Origin: JADLDB01 sp040755835
GTDB lineage: Bacteria > Myxococcota > Myxococcia > Myxococcales > Myxococcaceae
NCBI GenBank assembly: GCA_040755835.1
Contig: JBFMAB010000084.1
Span: 8,410 to 72,409, forward strand
Direction: 5' to 3'
Length of the DNA stretch: 64,000 bases
The notes under the pieces are model-generated. The model was given only the letters and a program-made list of their open reading frames with translations, searched no databases and was not told where the DNA came from. A program made the translations under genes and the position numbers. Below are positions 1 through 8,130 of this stretch, piece after piece (positions within the stretch are counted from its first letter, which is position 1; every line of letters begins with the position of its first letter).

Positions 1-268
1 ACGAGTTCTCCTCCGCCGAGCCAATGCCCTGCACCTGCGGCTCCTTCAAGCCCCCCTTGACCGCGCCCTCGCGCACCTGCTCCGCGCTCGTCGAGGCCGC
101 GAACTTCACCTCCACCAGCGTGCCGCCCGCGAAGTCCACGCCCAGGTTGAACCCGAACAGCAGGATGCCGATCAGAATCGCCAGGTTGATCACCGTGGAG
201 ATGTAGATGGCGACCCGGCGCTTGCCGATGAAGTCGAAGTTCGTCCTGCCCTTGATGATCTGCATCAT
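1..268 (-). CDS. secF: Protein translocase subunit SecF (partial, N-terminus only)
   Basis: N-terminal ~89 residues of SecF; the rest lies beyond the left edge. SecF works with SecD in the inner membrane, using the proton gradient to help pull exported proteins out of SecYEG. Visible are the short cytoplasmic start (MMQIIKGRTNFDFIGKRR), a first membrane helix rich in I/L/V, and the family signature NLGVDFAGGTLVEV just after it. The first of two adjacent ATG codons (268) is used; the second is equally possible. It follows secD by 30 bp on the same strand, in the usual yajC-secD-secF order. Confidence 0.93.
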   Translation of the reverse strand, partial: MMQIIKGRTNFDFIGKRRVAIYISTVINLAILIGILLFGFNLGVDFAGGTLVEVKFAASTSAEQVREGAVKGGLKEPQVQGIGSAEENS

Positions 269-298
269 GGCCGTATCTCTCCTGTGGGCCCGACGGCC

Positions 299-2089
299 TT
301 AGATGGACACCGTCTCGGCGTTGCGGCCGTGGACGACCCAGGTGGTGATCAGCCGCGTCACCACGATGGAGGTGAACAGCGACGCGATGATGCCGATGAT
401 CAGCGACGTCGCGAACCCGCGGATCGGGCCCGTGCCCGTGCTCATCAGGATGAAGCCGGCGATCAACGTCGTCACGTGCGCATCGAAGATGGTCCAGAAC
501 GCGCGGTCGTAGCCGTTGTCGATCGCCGTCCGCGCCGACTTGCCCGCCGCCAGCTCCTCACGCACCCGCTCGTTGATCAGCACGTTCGCGTCGACCGCGA
601 TGCCCAGCGTCAGCACGAAGCCCGCGATGCCGGGCAGCGTCAGCGTCGCGCCGAACAGCGCCAGCCCGCCGAGGATGAGCGCGCCATTGAGGATCAGCGC
701 CACGTCCGCGATGAGGCCCGACAGCTTGTAGTAGATGGCCATGAAGACCACGACCAGCAGCAGGCCGACGATCGCGGCCAGCGTGCCCTTCTTGATCAGC
801 TCGTCCCCCAGCGAGGCCCCCACCTGGCGAATCTCACCGGTGGTGACCGGCGCCGGCAGCGCGCCCGCCTTCAGCGCCAGCGCCAGCATCTGCGCCTCCT
901 TGAGCCGCTCCTGCACCGCGCCGCGCCGGCCCAGGGTGATGCGGCCCGAGCCACCGCTGATCTTCTCCTGAATCGTCGGGGCCATGACGACGTTGTCGTC
1001 GAGGACGATCGCCATCCGCTTGCCGACGTTGTTCCCGGTCAGCGCCTCGAGGTCCTGCGCGCCCTGCGCGTCGAACTGGAAGTTCACCTGCACCGAGTTG
1101 TCCTGCGGGTTCTGGCTGGCGTCGGCGTTGGTCAGCGAGTCGCCCGTCAGCGGAACGTCCTTCCCCACGAGAAACGTGTAGTACTTCGTGCAGCTCTTCC
1201 CGTTCTCCGCCTCCACGCAGTGCAGCAGAATCTGCTTGCCCTCGGGCGCCTTGCCCTTGACGTACGCCGCCAGCGCCTCGCGGTCCGTGCCGACGAGGAA
1301 CGGCGTCGGCGGCGCGCTGCCGTCATCGTCGACGCCGCGCGCCGAGACCAGGGTGATGCCCGCGCTCGCCTCTGGCGGCGTGCTGTCGTACAGCGACTTG
1401 AAGAGCTCGGGGTTCTCGTCCACCAGCCGGAATTCGAGCTGCGCGGTGGTGCCGATCAGCTCCTTGGCCTGCTCGGGATCGGACTGGCCGGGCAGGGAGA
1501 TCTGGATCGAGTCGGTGCCCAGGCGGCGCACGTCCACCTCCGCCACGCCCCACTTGTCGATGCGCTTGCGGATGACGAGCATCGCCTGCTCGACGGCCTC
1601 GTTCATGAAGTAGTCGACCTGCGCGTCGTTCAGGCGCAGCACGAGCGAGGCGCCGTTGCGCGACTCCTTCGAGAAGTCCTCGAAGGTGCCCACCAGCTCC
1701 TTCTCGATCGCGTCCATGGTGGCCGGGTCCTTCGCCGTCAGCGTGACCAGGAGGTTCTCGGGGTCCGTCGACGAGGTGACCTCGCCCAGCTTCTTGGTCT
1801 GCACCCAGTTGGCCATCTGCAGGCCGCGGCGCTCGGCCCGCTTCATGAGCGCCGTCCTGGTGTCGACGCGCATGACCATGTGAATGCCGCCCTGCAGGTC
1901 GAGGCCCAGCGACAGGCGGTACTTCGCCGGCGGCGCCCAGGCGGGCAGCGCCTCGTCGAGCTTCTTGAGGTTGTTCCGGTCAGCGCGCTCCAGCACGAAG
2001 AAGGAGTAGTAGCTGGGCACCAGAAGCCACAGGGTCCCCAGGGCGACCAGCAGGACGATGACCAGGCGCGTGTACCAGTTGCGGTCCAT
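299..2089 (-). CDS. secD: Protein translocase subunit SecD
   Basis: 596 aa, normal for SecD. Inner-membrane RND-family subunit that pairs with SecF to complete protein export. There is an N-terminal membrane helix (residues ~8-28), then the conserved LGLDLQGGIHMVM motif at 61-73. A large periplasmic P1 region follows, and a C-terminal block of five membrane helices (from about 430) includes the GFVLTLGIAVDANVLI motif. The gene starts 3 bp after the yajC stop and secF follows, so the three are very likely one transcript. Nothing looks broken. Confidence 0.97.
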   Translation of the reverse strand: MDRNWYTRLVIVLLVALGTLWLLVPSYYSFFVLERADRNNLKKLDEALPAWAPPAKYRLSLGLDLQGGIHMVMRVDTRTALMKRAERRGLQMANWVQTKKLGEVTSSTDPENLLVTLTAKDPATMDAIEKELVGTFEDFSKESRNGASLVLRLNDAQVDYFMNEAVEQAMLVIRKRIDKWGVAEVDVRRLGTDSIQISLPGQSDPEQAKELIGTTAQLEFRLVDENPELFKSLYDSTPPEASAGITLVSARGVDDDGSAPPTPFLVGTDREALAAYVKGKAPEGKQILLHCVEAENGKSCTKYYTFLVGKDVPLTGDSLTNADASQNPQDNSVQVNFQFDAQGAQDLEALTGNNVGKRMAIVLDDNVVMAPTIQEKISGGSGRITLGRRGAVQERLKEAQMLALALKAGALPAPVTTGEIRQVGASLGDELIKKGTLAAIVGLLLVVVFMAIYYKLSGLIADVALILNGALILGGLALFGATLTLPGIAGFVLTLGIAVDANVLINERVREELAAGKSARTAIDNGYDRAFWTIFDAHVTTLIAGFILMSTGTGPIRGFATSLIIGIIASLFTSIVVTRLITTWVVHGRNAETVSI

Positions 2090-2092
2090 CGC

Positions 2093-2467
2093 TCACTTCT
2101 CCTCTTTCTTCGCGTCGGACTCGGCCTTCGCCGGCTCGTCGGTCACGGTGACCTTCGCCTGGATGCTGGACTTGAGCACCCGCAGCTTGACGCCCGAGGC
2201 GACCTCGAGCGTGACGACCTTGTCGGCGACCGAGAAGATCTTCCCCAGCATGCCGCCCTGGGTGACGACGTCGTCACCCTTCTTCAGGGACGCGAGCATC
2301 GACTGCTGTTCCTTCATCTGCTTCTGCTGCGGGCGGATGAGGACGAAGTACATGATGGCGAACAGGGCACCGAAGAACAGCAGGTTGGTGCTCATGCCGC
2401 CGCCCATGGCCTGGCCGAAGACAACTGGAATGGTTGCTGGGAACATGGTGTGCAAGAGGCGGCGCAT
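2093..2467 (-). CDS. yajC: Sec translocon accessory protein YajC
   Basis: Up to 124 aa. One membrane helix (NLLFFGALFAIMYFVLI) is followed by the characteristic RPQQKQMKEQQ segment and a small soluble domain with the KKGDDVVTQGGMLGKI motif, as in YajC of the SecDF-YajC complex. The C-terminus is charged (KAESDAKKEEK). Start uncertain: ATG codons at residues 8, 21 and 25 are also possible, and the later ones give a length closer to typical YajC. First gene of the yajC-secD-secF group; the divergent lipoprotein gene begins only 63 bp away. Confidence 0.93.
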   Translation of the reverse strand: MRRLLHTMFPATIPVVFGQAMGGGMSTNLLFFGALFAIMYFVLIRPQQKQMKEQQSMLASLKKGDDVVTQGGMLGKIFSVADKVVTLEVASGVKLRVLKSSIQAKVTVTDEPAKAESDAKKEEK

Positions 2468-2530
2468 ATACCCCCCCGGGTGGCATGCAGCAAGCGCACA
2501 CGGCGAGATCTGTGCTATGGGCCCCGGCCC

Positions 2531-2875
2531 ATGATTCGACAGTCGTTCCTGATGGTTGTGCTCGGCGGTCTCCTCCTGTCCCTCGCGGGCTGCAACGCCG
2601 TGACGGTGGGCGTGTCCTGCGAGAAGCGTGACGACTGCGTGCCAGGACAGGACTGCTTCCCCGCGCCCGGCGGCTTCTGCACGCGCGGCTGCACCGAGCC
2701 GGGCGAGGGCCAGGACTGCCCGAGCGGCACCATCTGCGTGTACTTCGGCGGCTCGAGCCAGGTGTGCAGCCCGCTCTGCAACACCAACGCGGACTGCCGC
2801 ATCAACTACGAGTGCGTCGAGGCCGGCGGCACCACCGCGCTCAAGGGCTGCCGCCCCGAAGGCGCCGTCAGGTAG
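2531..2875 (+). CDS. Small cysteine-rich lipoprotein
   Basis: 114 aa, no enzyme family recognised. A hydrophobic signal peptide ends in a lipobox (LSLAGC, lipidated Cys21), predicting a lipid-anchored envelope protein. The mature part is short and carries many spaced cysteines (CEKRDDCVPGQDC, CTRGCTEPGEGQDC, CSPLCNTNADC), the kind of disulfide-rich layout common in myxobacterial surface lipoproteins. It sits alone on the plus strand between yajC and tgt, both leftward, and its stop is only 6 bp from the tgt stop. A TATGGG hexamer ending 9 bp before the ATG could be a -10 box for a nearly leaderless transcript. Confidence 0.8.
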   Translation: MIRQSFLMVVLGGLLLSLAGCNAVTVGVSCEKRDDCVPGQDCFPAPGGFCTRGCTEPGEGQDCPSGTICVYFGGSSQVCSPLCNTNADCRINYECVEAGGTTALKGCRPEGAVR

Positions 2876-2881
2876 CGCGCG

Positions 2882-4051
2882 TCACGGCGGTGACTGCGGC
2901 CGCGCATGGAACGCGGCCAGGAACTCCGCGTAGCGATCGGCCTCGATGGCCGCGCGCGCGTCACTCATCAGCGTCAGGAAGAAGTGCAGGTTGTGCAGCG
3001 TGTTGAGGCGGTTCACCACCACCTCCTGCGCGTTGTACAGGTGCCGCAGGTACGCCCGCGAGAACGTGCGGCACGTGTAGCAGCGGCAGTTCGGATCGAG
3101 CGGCCGCTCGTCGCGCGCGTACCGCGCGTTCTTGATCACCAGCTTCCCTTCGCTCGTAAAGAGCAGCCCGTTGCGCGCGCTGCGCGTGGGCAGGACGCAG
3201 TCGAACAGGTCGACGCCCGCGCCCACGCAGGTGACGAGATCGAGCGGCGTGCCGACGCCCATCAGGTAGCGCGGCTTGTCCTTGGGGAGCAGCGGCGCCG
3301 AAAACGCCACGCCCGCGTGCATCTGCTCGGGCGCCTCGCCCACCGCGAAGCCGCCCAGCGCGTAGCCCGGGAGGTCCACCGCGCAGATCTCCTCCGCGTG
3401 GCGCTTGCGCAGCGCTTCCGACAGCCCGCCCTGGACGATGCCGAACAGCGAGCTGCGCTGGCGGTGCCACGCCTTCACGCACCGGTGCAACCAACGCGTG
3501 GTGCGGTCCATGGACGCTTCCATGTACCGGCGCTCGGACAGCGCCGGCGGGCACTCGTCGAACGCCATGATGACGTCGGCGCCCAGCACCTCCTGGATCT
3601 CGATGCTGCGCTCGGGCGTCAGCACGTGCTTCGAGCCGTCGAGGTGCGATTGAAAGCTCACGCCTTCCTCGGTGATCTTCCGCATCTCCGACAGGCTGTA
3701 GACCTGGAAGCCGCCGGAGTCCGTCAGCATCGCCCCGTCCCACGAGATGAAGCGGTGCAGCCCCCCCATCGCCCCGATGAGCGCCTCGCCGGGCCGCAGC
3801 ATCAGGTGGTACGTGTTCCCGAGGATGATGCGCGAGCCGAGCGCGTGGAGATCGTCCGGCGCGATCGCCTTCACGCTGCCGGCGGTGCCGACGGGCATGA
3901 AGACGGGAGTCTCGATGACGCCGTGGGGCGTGTGGAGCCGGCCCCGCCGCGCGCCCGTCTTGGCGTCCACGTGCAACAGCTCGTACCGCACCAGCGACGG
4001 CGACACGCGCTGGTCGCCGCGCCACTCCGGAGGAGGCAGTCCTTCCGTCAC
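2882..4051 (-). CDS. tgt: tRNA-guanine transglycosylase
   Basis: 389 aa from a GTG start. Swaps guanine-34 for preQ1 in tRNAs with GUN anticodons, the first tRNA-level step of queuosine synthesis. The TIM-barrel motifs are present: the catalytic Asp segment MLTDSGGFQVYSLS, FGIVQGG, and the C-terminal zinc site CRCYTC with a downstream His in RLNTLHNLHF. The GTG overlaps the queA stop by 4 bp (GTGA), so tgt is coupled to queA. A second GTG about 16 codons further in (VSPSLVRYELL) is an alternative start. Its stop faces that of the rightward lipoprotein gene. Confidence 0.97.
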   Translation of the reverse strand: MTEGLPPPEWRGDQRVSPSLVRYELLHVDAKTGARRGRLHTPHGVIETPVFMPVGTAGSVKAIAPDDLHALGSRIILGNTYHLMLRPGEALIGAMGGLHRFISWDGAMLTDSGGFQVYSLSEMRKITEEGVSFQSHLDGSKHVLTPERSIEIQEVLGADVIMAFDECPPALSERRYMEASMDRTTRWLHRCVKAWHRQRSSLFGIVQGGLSEALRKRHAEEICAVDLPGYALGGFAVGEAPEQMHAGVAFSAPLLPKDKPRYLMGVGTPLDLVTCVGAGVDLFDCVLPTRSARNGLLFTSEGKLVIKNARYARDERPLDPNCRCYTCRTFSRAYLRHLYNAQEVVVNRLNTLHNLHFFLTLMSDARAAIEADRYAEFLAAFHARPQSPP

Positions 4052-5130
4052 GGACGCGCTCCGCCGATGAACATGGCGTCACCGTAGCTGAAGAAGCGGT
4101 ACCGCTCGCGCACCGCGTCGGCGTACGCCGCCAGCGTCGCCTCGCGTCCGAGGAAGGCGCTCACCAACATCACCAGCGTCGACTTCGGCAGGTGGAAGTT
4201 CGTCACCAGCGCGTCCACCACGCGGAACCGAAAGCCCGGGGTAATGAAGAGGCGCGTGTCCATCGCGCCCGCGCGCACCACCTCGGCGTCGTCGGCCAGC
4301 GACTCCAGCGTGCGCACCACCGTGGTGCCCACCGCGACGATCCGTCCGCCCTCCCGCCGCGCGCGGCGCAGGCGCTCGGCCGTCGCCTCGGGCACCAGGC
4401 AGCGCTCCGGGTGCATCACGTGCTTCGACACGTCGCCCTCGCGCACCGGGAGGAACGTCCCCGGCCCCACCTCCAGCGTCACGAAGGCGCGCTCCACGCC
4501 GCGCGCCGCCAGGGCCTCGAAGACGGCTGGCGTGAAGTGCAGCCCCGCCGTCGGCGCCGCCACGCTGCCCTGCTTCCGCGCGTAGATGGTCTGGTAGCGC
4601 TCGGCGTCGGCTTCGGTGGGCGCCCGCTCGATGTACGGCGGCAGCGGCAGCCGGCCGGCGCGGGCGATCGCCTCCTCCAGCGTCGCGAGCGCCGAGGTGA
4701 AGCGCACGCGGAGCTCACCGCCCCCCCTGTCCTCCAGCACCTCGGCGGTGAGGCCGGCGTCGAACTGAAGCTTCGCGCCCGGCTTGAAGCCCTTCGACGA
4801 CCGGCCGAGACACGTCCACACCGTGCCGCCCGCCCCCGCCTTGAGCGCCGCCTCCGTCTCCACCTCCGCGGCCGGCCGCACCAGGAGCAGCTCCGCGCGC
4901 CCGCCCGTGCCCACCTTCTTCCCCAGCAGCCGCGCCGGGATGACCCGCGAGTCGTTCAGCACCAGCACGTCGCCGGCGCGCAACAACCCCGGCAACTCGG
5001 TGAAGCGCAGGTGCGCCCGCTGGCCCGTCGCGCGATCGACGTGCAAGAGCCGGCTCGCGTCGCGCTGCGGCAGCGGCGCCTGGGCGATCAGCTCGGTGGG
5101 GAGCGGGAAGTCGAAGTCGTCGGTGTGCAC
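4048..5130 (-). CDS. queA: S-adenosylmethionine:tRNA ribosyltransferase-isomerase
   Basis: 360 aa from GTG 5130, chosen because the protein then starts with the family's usual N-terminus (HTDDFDFPLPTELIAQ). The frame stays open upstream, but that part is low complexity. QueA transfers and rearranges the ribosyl group of SAM onto preQ1-tRNA, forming epoxyqueuosine. Motifs include PLPQRDASRLL, LNDSRVIPARL, GSVAAPTAGLHFT and TNFHLPKSTLVMLVSAF. The stop overlaps the tgt start, giving a queA-tgt queuosine pair; the spoIID-like gene ends 52 bp upstream. Confidence 0.96.
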   Translation of the reverse strand: MHTDDFDFPLPTELIAQAPLPQRDASRLLHVDRATGQRAHLRFTELPGLLRAGDVLVLNDSRVIPARLLGKKVGTGGRAELLLVRPAAEVETEAALKAGAGGTVWTCLGRSSKGFKPGAKLQFDAGLTAEVLEDRGGGELRVRFTSALATLEEAIARAGRLPLPPYIERAPTEADAERYQTIYARKQGSVAAPTAGLHFTPAVFEALAARGVERAFVTLEVGPGTFLPVREGDVSKHVMHPERCLVPEATAERLRRARREGGRIVAVGTTVVRTLESLADDAEVVRAGAMDTRLFITPGFRFRVVDALVTNFHLPKSTLVMLVSAFLGREATLAAYADAVRERYRFFSYGDAMFIGGARP

Positions 5131-5182
5131 GGCGCGCTGCGGATAGCGGGCGGACGCGACGAAGACAAGCCGCCGCCCTCGG

Positions 5183-6262
5183 TCACTCGTAGAGGACCTG
5201 CAGCTCGGTGCCCGGGTAGTAGTGCTGGAGGATTTTCTCGAAGCCCCAGCCCTTCTCCGCGTAGACGCGCGCGCCCCACTGGCACATGCCGGCGCCGTGG
5301 CCGAAGCCATGCCCGTCGAGGCGGTAGCCGTCCTTCGCCTTCTCCACCTCGAAGTCGAGGCTCTTCAGCTTCATGTACCCGACGCGCTCGCGGAAGGTGA
5401 CCGCGTCGACGCTGCGCGGGCCCACCGTCACGCGCTGCACCCGGCCGGTGCGCGTGCGGCCCTGCACCTGCAGCCCCGACGCCTTCTTGAAGAGGCTCGA
5501 CAGCTCGCTGGACTTCAGCGTCAGCGTCCAGTGGCTCGTCGGCAGGCGGCCGCACGGGCAGTCCACCGGCTTCAGGTACGGCAGGTCGCGGCCCAGCGCG
5601 TCGGCGCCCGACTCGGTGCGTCCGCCGCAGCTCGCGTGGAAGTACGCCTCGATGGGCTGGAGGTCGTACGTGAGCACCAACCCGCGCGTCGCCTCTACCG
5701 CCTCGCGGGTGCGCGCGTCCTCGACGTCGAGGCCCTTGTACACCTGGCTGATGACCGAGCTGCCGAGGTGGTACGGCTGGCCGTATTGCTCCAGCTTCTT
5801 GTTGAGCGCGTAGGTGCGCGCCGCCACCGCCTGCGCCTTGAGCGCCTCCAGCGGGAAGCTCTTCGGCATCTCGCTGCCCAGCACGCCGACGAGGTACTCC
5901 TCGAGCGCCAGCACGTTGACCGCCACCAGCCGCGTCCTGCCCGGCAGCACCACCACGTCACCGCGCACGCGTGTCCCCATCGCTGTCAGCGTGCCCGGCG
6001 TCTCCGCGCGGAAGCGCAGCGACTCGCGCGGCAGCGGCTTGCCATCCACCGCGAGGTGCCCGTCCACCAGCGTCACCGTCGCCCGCTGGCCCAGCGGCTC
6101 GAAGCGCGCGTCGTCGGCGTCGTCGCCCACCGACAGGCCGTCGCCCGAGAGCACGATCTCCGACACCTCCGCGCCCATCGCGATGCGCATCGTCTCGGCG
6201 GCGTGCGCGGGCGCCGCGACTCCGGCGGACACCAGGAGAGCGAAGAAGCGGGCGGCCTTCAT
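5183..6262 (-). CDS. SpoIID/LytB domain protein, exported
   Basis: 359 aa. An N-terminal signal peptide (MKAARFFALLVSAGVAAPAHA) predicts export. The rest is a SpoIID/LytB (amidase enhancer) domain, seen in LEEYLVGVLGSEMP, ALKAQAVAARTYAL, FHASCGGRTES and the C-terminal GHGFGHGAGMCQWGA. The family includes lytic transglycosylases that cut denuded glycan in spore formers and amidase activators. In a Gram-negative host it probably acts on peptidoglycan, but the substrate cannot be told from sequence. The ATG at 6262 sits right at the signal peptide. It leads the queA-tgt group and diverges from the next gene with under 60 bp between them. Confidence 0.9.
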   Translation of the reverse strand: MKAARFFALLVSAGVAAPAHAAETMRIAMGAEVSEIVLSGDGLSVGDDADDARFEPLGQRATVTLVDGHLAVDGKPLPRESLRFRAETPGTLTAMGTRVRGDVVVLPGRTRLVAVNVLALEEYLVGVLGSEMPKSFPLEALKAQAVAARTYALNKKLEQYGQPYHLGSSVISQVYKGLDVEDARTREAVEATRGLVLTYDLQPIEAYFHASCGGRTESGADALGRDLPYLKPVDCPCGRLPTSHWTLTLKSSELSSLFKKASGLQVQGRTRTGRVQRVTVGPRSVDAVTFRERVGYMKLKSLDFEVEKAKDGYRLDGHGFGHGAGMCQWGARVYAEKGWGFEKILQHYYPGTELQVLYE

Positions 6263-6319
6263 CGCCCGCCAGTGTATGAAGCATGGAGAATCGCTCAAGA
6301 AATCGGCAGAGTGCGGCGG

Positions 6320-7114
6320 ATGCTGGACGAGGCCGCGCTCTACGAGGTGCTCGGGCAAATGCCGCCGCGCTCCGCGGAGATCGTCTCGCGCGTGGCGCTG
6401 GATGGGTGGTCGCTGCCCGAGCTCGCCGAGCGCTACGGCATTCCGGAGGCGAACGCAGCACGGCTGGTGCTGCGCGCGGCCCGCGACTGCGACGCCGCGG
6501 CGCGGGGCGCCTCCACGCCGGCGGCTCCACTCTCGGACGAGGCGGAGGCCTCGCAGGCGCCGGCACTCGCGCGCGCGCTGGAGCGGCTTCCTCGCCGCGG
6601 CGATGCGACGGGCCAGAGAGGACTGGGCGGTCCCCCCAAGACCTCCCCTGGGGGCGACGCACCTGGGCGGGCCGAGGACGACGGGACCTCGCACGCGCGC
6701 CAGGCGCGGCCCCGTCCGAGCGAAGAGCGCGACAGCCCTGCCGCGGAGCCCACGGCGCCGCACGCCCCGCAGACGGCCGCCGGGGCGCGCGCTGCCGGGC
6801 GGCACGAGCCGGGCGCCGCTGGCCTTCGCGGCGACGCACTCGAGCGCACCGCCGACGCCGCGCCGGCAGAGCAGGTGAAGCCGCTCGCGGACGTCCTCGG
6901 CGCCCTGGCCGCTCACCGGGACGGCCTCAAACGCCGCCTCGCTGACGCCGAGGCCGCCGCGGCCCGCTCGCCCGCTCGCGCCCGTGAGGTGTGGCTGCGA
7001 CGGATCGCCATCGCCGTCATCCTGGCGCTCACCGCGTACTTCTACTGGCGCGACCAGCACGCCCCGCCTCCGCCGCCCCTGCCCCGCCCCGCGCTGCCCC
7101 CCGGCGGGCACTGA
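6320..7114 (+). CDS. Sigma-region-4-like HTH domain joined to a C-terminal membrane anchor
   Basis: 264 aa from ATG 6320 (GTG 6311 also possible). Residues ~1-55 resemble region 4 of an ECF sigma factor: a helix and then a helix-turn-helix reading GWSLPELAERYGIPEANAA. No sigma region 2 is present. A long Ala/Pro/Glu/Arg-rich low-complexity stretch follows (~60-200), then a helical part (LADVLGALAAHRDGLKRRL), a single membrane helix (IAIAVILALTAYFYW) near the C-terminus and a proline-rich tail. The layout resembles an anti-sigma factor or membrane-tethered regulator more than a working sigma factor. Function unknown; the HTH call is by eye. It diverges from the spoIID-like gene. Confidence 0.7.
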   Translation: MLDEAALYEVLGQMPPRSAEIVSRVALDGWSLPELAERYGIPEANAARLVLRAARDCDAAARGASTPAAPLSDEAEASQAPALARALERLPRRGDATGQRGLGGPPKTSPGGDAPGRAEDDGTSHARQARPRPSEERDSPAAEPTAPHAPQTAAGARAAGRHEPGAAGLRGDALERTADAAPAEQVKPLADVLGALAAHRDGLKRRLADAEAAAARSPARAREVWLRRIAIAVILALTAYFYWRDQHAPPPPPLPRPALPPGGH

Positions 7115-7117
7115 CCT

Positions 7118-7146
7118 TTGACGTGGCGCAGCCCTCGCCCTAAGCA
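7118..7146 (+). promoter_or_regulatory. Probable sigma-70-type promoter for the 7153 lipoprotein
   Basis: TTGACG (7118-7123), 17-bp spacer, TAAGCA (7141-7146). The -35 is close to consensus, the -10 is weak. The start codon comes 6 bp after the -10, so a transcript from here would be leaderless or nearly so. Confidence 0.45.
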
Positions 7147-7152
7147 GGGGGG

Positions 7153-7464
7153 ATGCGAACCCTCCTCGCCGCTTTCGCCCTGTCGCTGTGCCTCATCGCG
7201 TGCCCGAAGACGACGACGACGACCGTCATGGGCTCCGACGACGAGCAGATGGACCGTTACTCCGCCCAGCTCGAGGAGATCCGCACCCGCGGCGAGGTGA
7301 CCTGCGCCGACGCCTGCTCGCTCAAGACGAAGGTGTGCGACATCTCGAAGTCCGCCTGCGCCATCGCGGCGAAGGCGTCCGACCGCGACGACTTCCAGAA
7401 GAAGTGCATCATGTCACAGGAGGAGTGCGCCTCCTTCAGCGAGAAGTGCGCCGGCTGCAACTGA
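7153..7464 (+). CDS. Small lipoprotein with conserved-looking cysteines
   Basis: 103 aa. A signal peptide ends in the lipobox LIAC (Cys17), then a threonine run (TTTTTV) and a mostly helical mature part with paired cysteines (CADACSLKTKVC, CAIAAKASDRDD, CAGCN at the very end). This predicts a lipid-anchored, disulfide-stabilised envelope protein. No family recognised. A plausible promoter lies immediately upstream, and the next gene on the strand starts 47 bp downstream. Confidence 0.78.
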   Translation: MRTLLAAFALSLCLIACPKTTTTTVMGSDDEQMDRYSAQLEEIRTRGEVTCADACSLKTKVCDISKSACAIAAKASDRDDFQKKCIMSQEECASFSEKCAGCN

Positions 7465-7511
7465 CGGGGTGGTCCCGCCGGAACGTCCTTCCGCTACACT
7501 CCCGCGGCGTG

Positions 7512-8126
7512 ATGATCGCGACCCCCGCTCTCGTCGTGGTGTTGCTCGGCGCCGACCCAGCCTCGCGCTTCGGCGCCGCGTCCGCGAACCGCGTACCGGC
7601 CGATCAAGCCGCTGCCATCGCGCTCGACCAGAAGGCCGCGCAGGCCGAGGTGCAGAAGAAGTACGGCAACAAGAAGCCCAGCGAGCTCAGCAACGAAGAG
7701 CGCTCGCAGATGATCCGCGAGCAGGCCGCCGCCGAGCAGAGGGTCCTCGACAAGTACGGCGTCGACGCGAAGGCCTGGGCCCTTCAGCAGATGGCGCAGA
7801 GCCCGCAGGAGGCCGCCGCGCAGAAGGCGCGCGAACAGGCCCTGGCCGACCAGCGCCAGAAGGACGCCGAGGCGAAGGCGAAGGCCCAGGCCGGCGACCA
7901 GGAGATCCAGATTCAGCGCGGCTTCAGCGACGGCAACCCCGTCACCCTGGAAGAGAAGAAAGTCGATGGGGTTCCCGTGGAGGAAGGCCTCCCGCCGGAC
8001 GCCGTCGCGGATCAGGCCGAGGCCGCCGGCGACGGCACCATGAACATGTCCGCCAGCGACATGAACGACAAGCCCGCGCCCTCGAAGGCGAGCAAGGGCC
8101 CATCGAAGGGCGGCCGGAAGCGCTGA
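7512..8126 (+). CDS. Secreted, charged, Ala/Lys-rich hypothetical protein
   Basis: 204 aa from ATG 7512; a GTG directly before it is an alternative. A short hydrophobic N-terminus (IATPALVVVLLGADP) could be a signal peptide. The body is helical and rich in Ala, Gln, Lys and Glu (AEVQKKYGNKKPSELS; AKAKAQAGDQEIQIQ), and the tail is basic (KGPSKGGRKR). No known domain. It ends 4 bp before the convergent aminomutase gene. Codon pattern and open frame support a real gene; the role is unknown. Confidence 0.68.
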   Translation: MIATPALVVVLLGADPASRFGAASANRVPADQAAAIALDQKAAQAEVQKKYGNKKPSELSNEERSQMIREQAAAEQRVLDKYGVDAKAWALQQMAQSPQEAAAQKAREQALADQRQKDAEAKAKAQAGDQEIQIQRGFSDGNPVTLEEKKVDGVPVEEGLPPDAVADQAEAAGDGTMNMSASDMNDKPAPSKASKGPSKGGRKR

Positions 8127-8130
8127 CGCC

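Noticed and set aside
284..2875. Very long plus-strand frame across secD/yajC, and similar long antisense frames (for example 36887-39523 and 40277-45889)
   Set aside because: Arg/His/Gln/Ala-rich translations with no family signal, opposite clear genes. In GC-rich DNA the antisense frame of a real gene is often free of stops.
5131..5310. N-terminal extension of QueA to an ATG at 5310
   Set aside because: The added ~60 residues are low complexity and overlap the spoIID-like gene; the GTG at 5130 starts the normal QueA N-terminus.
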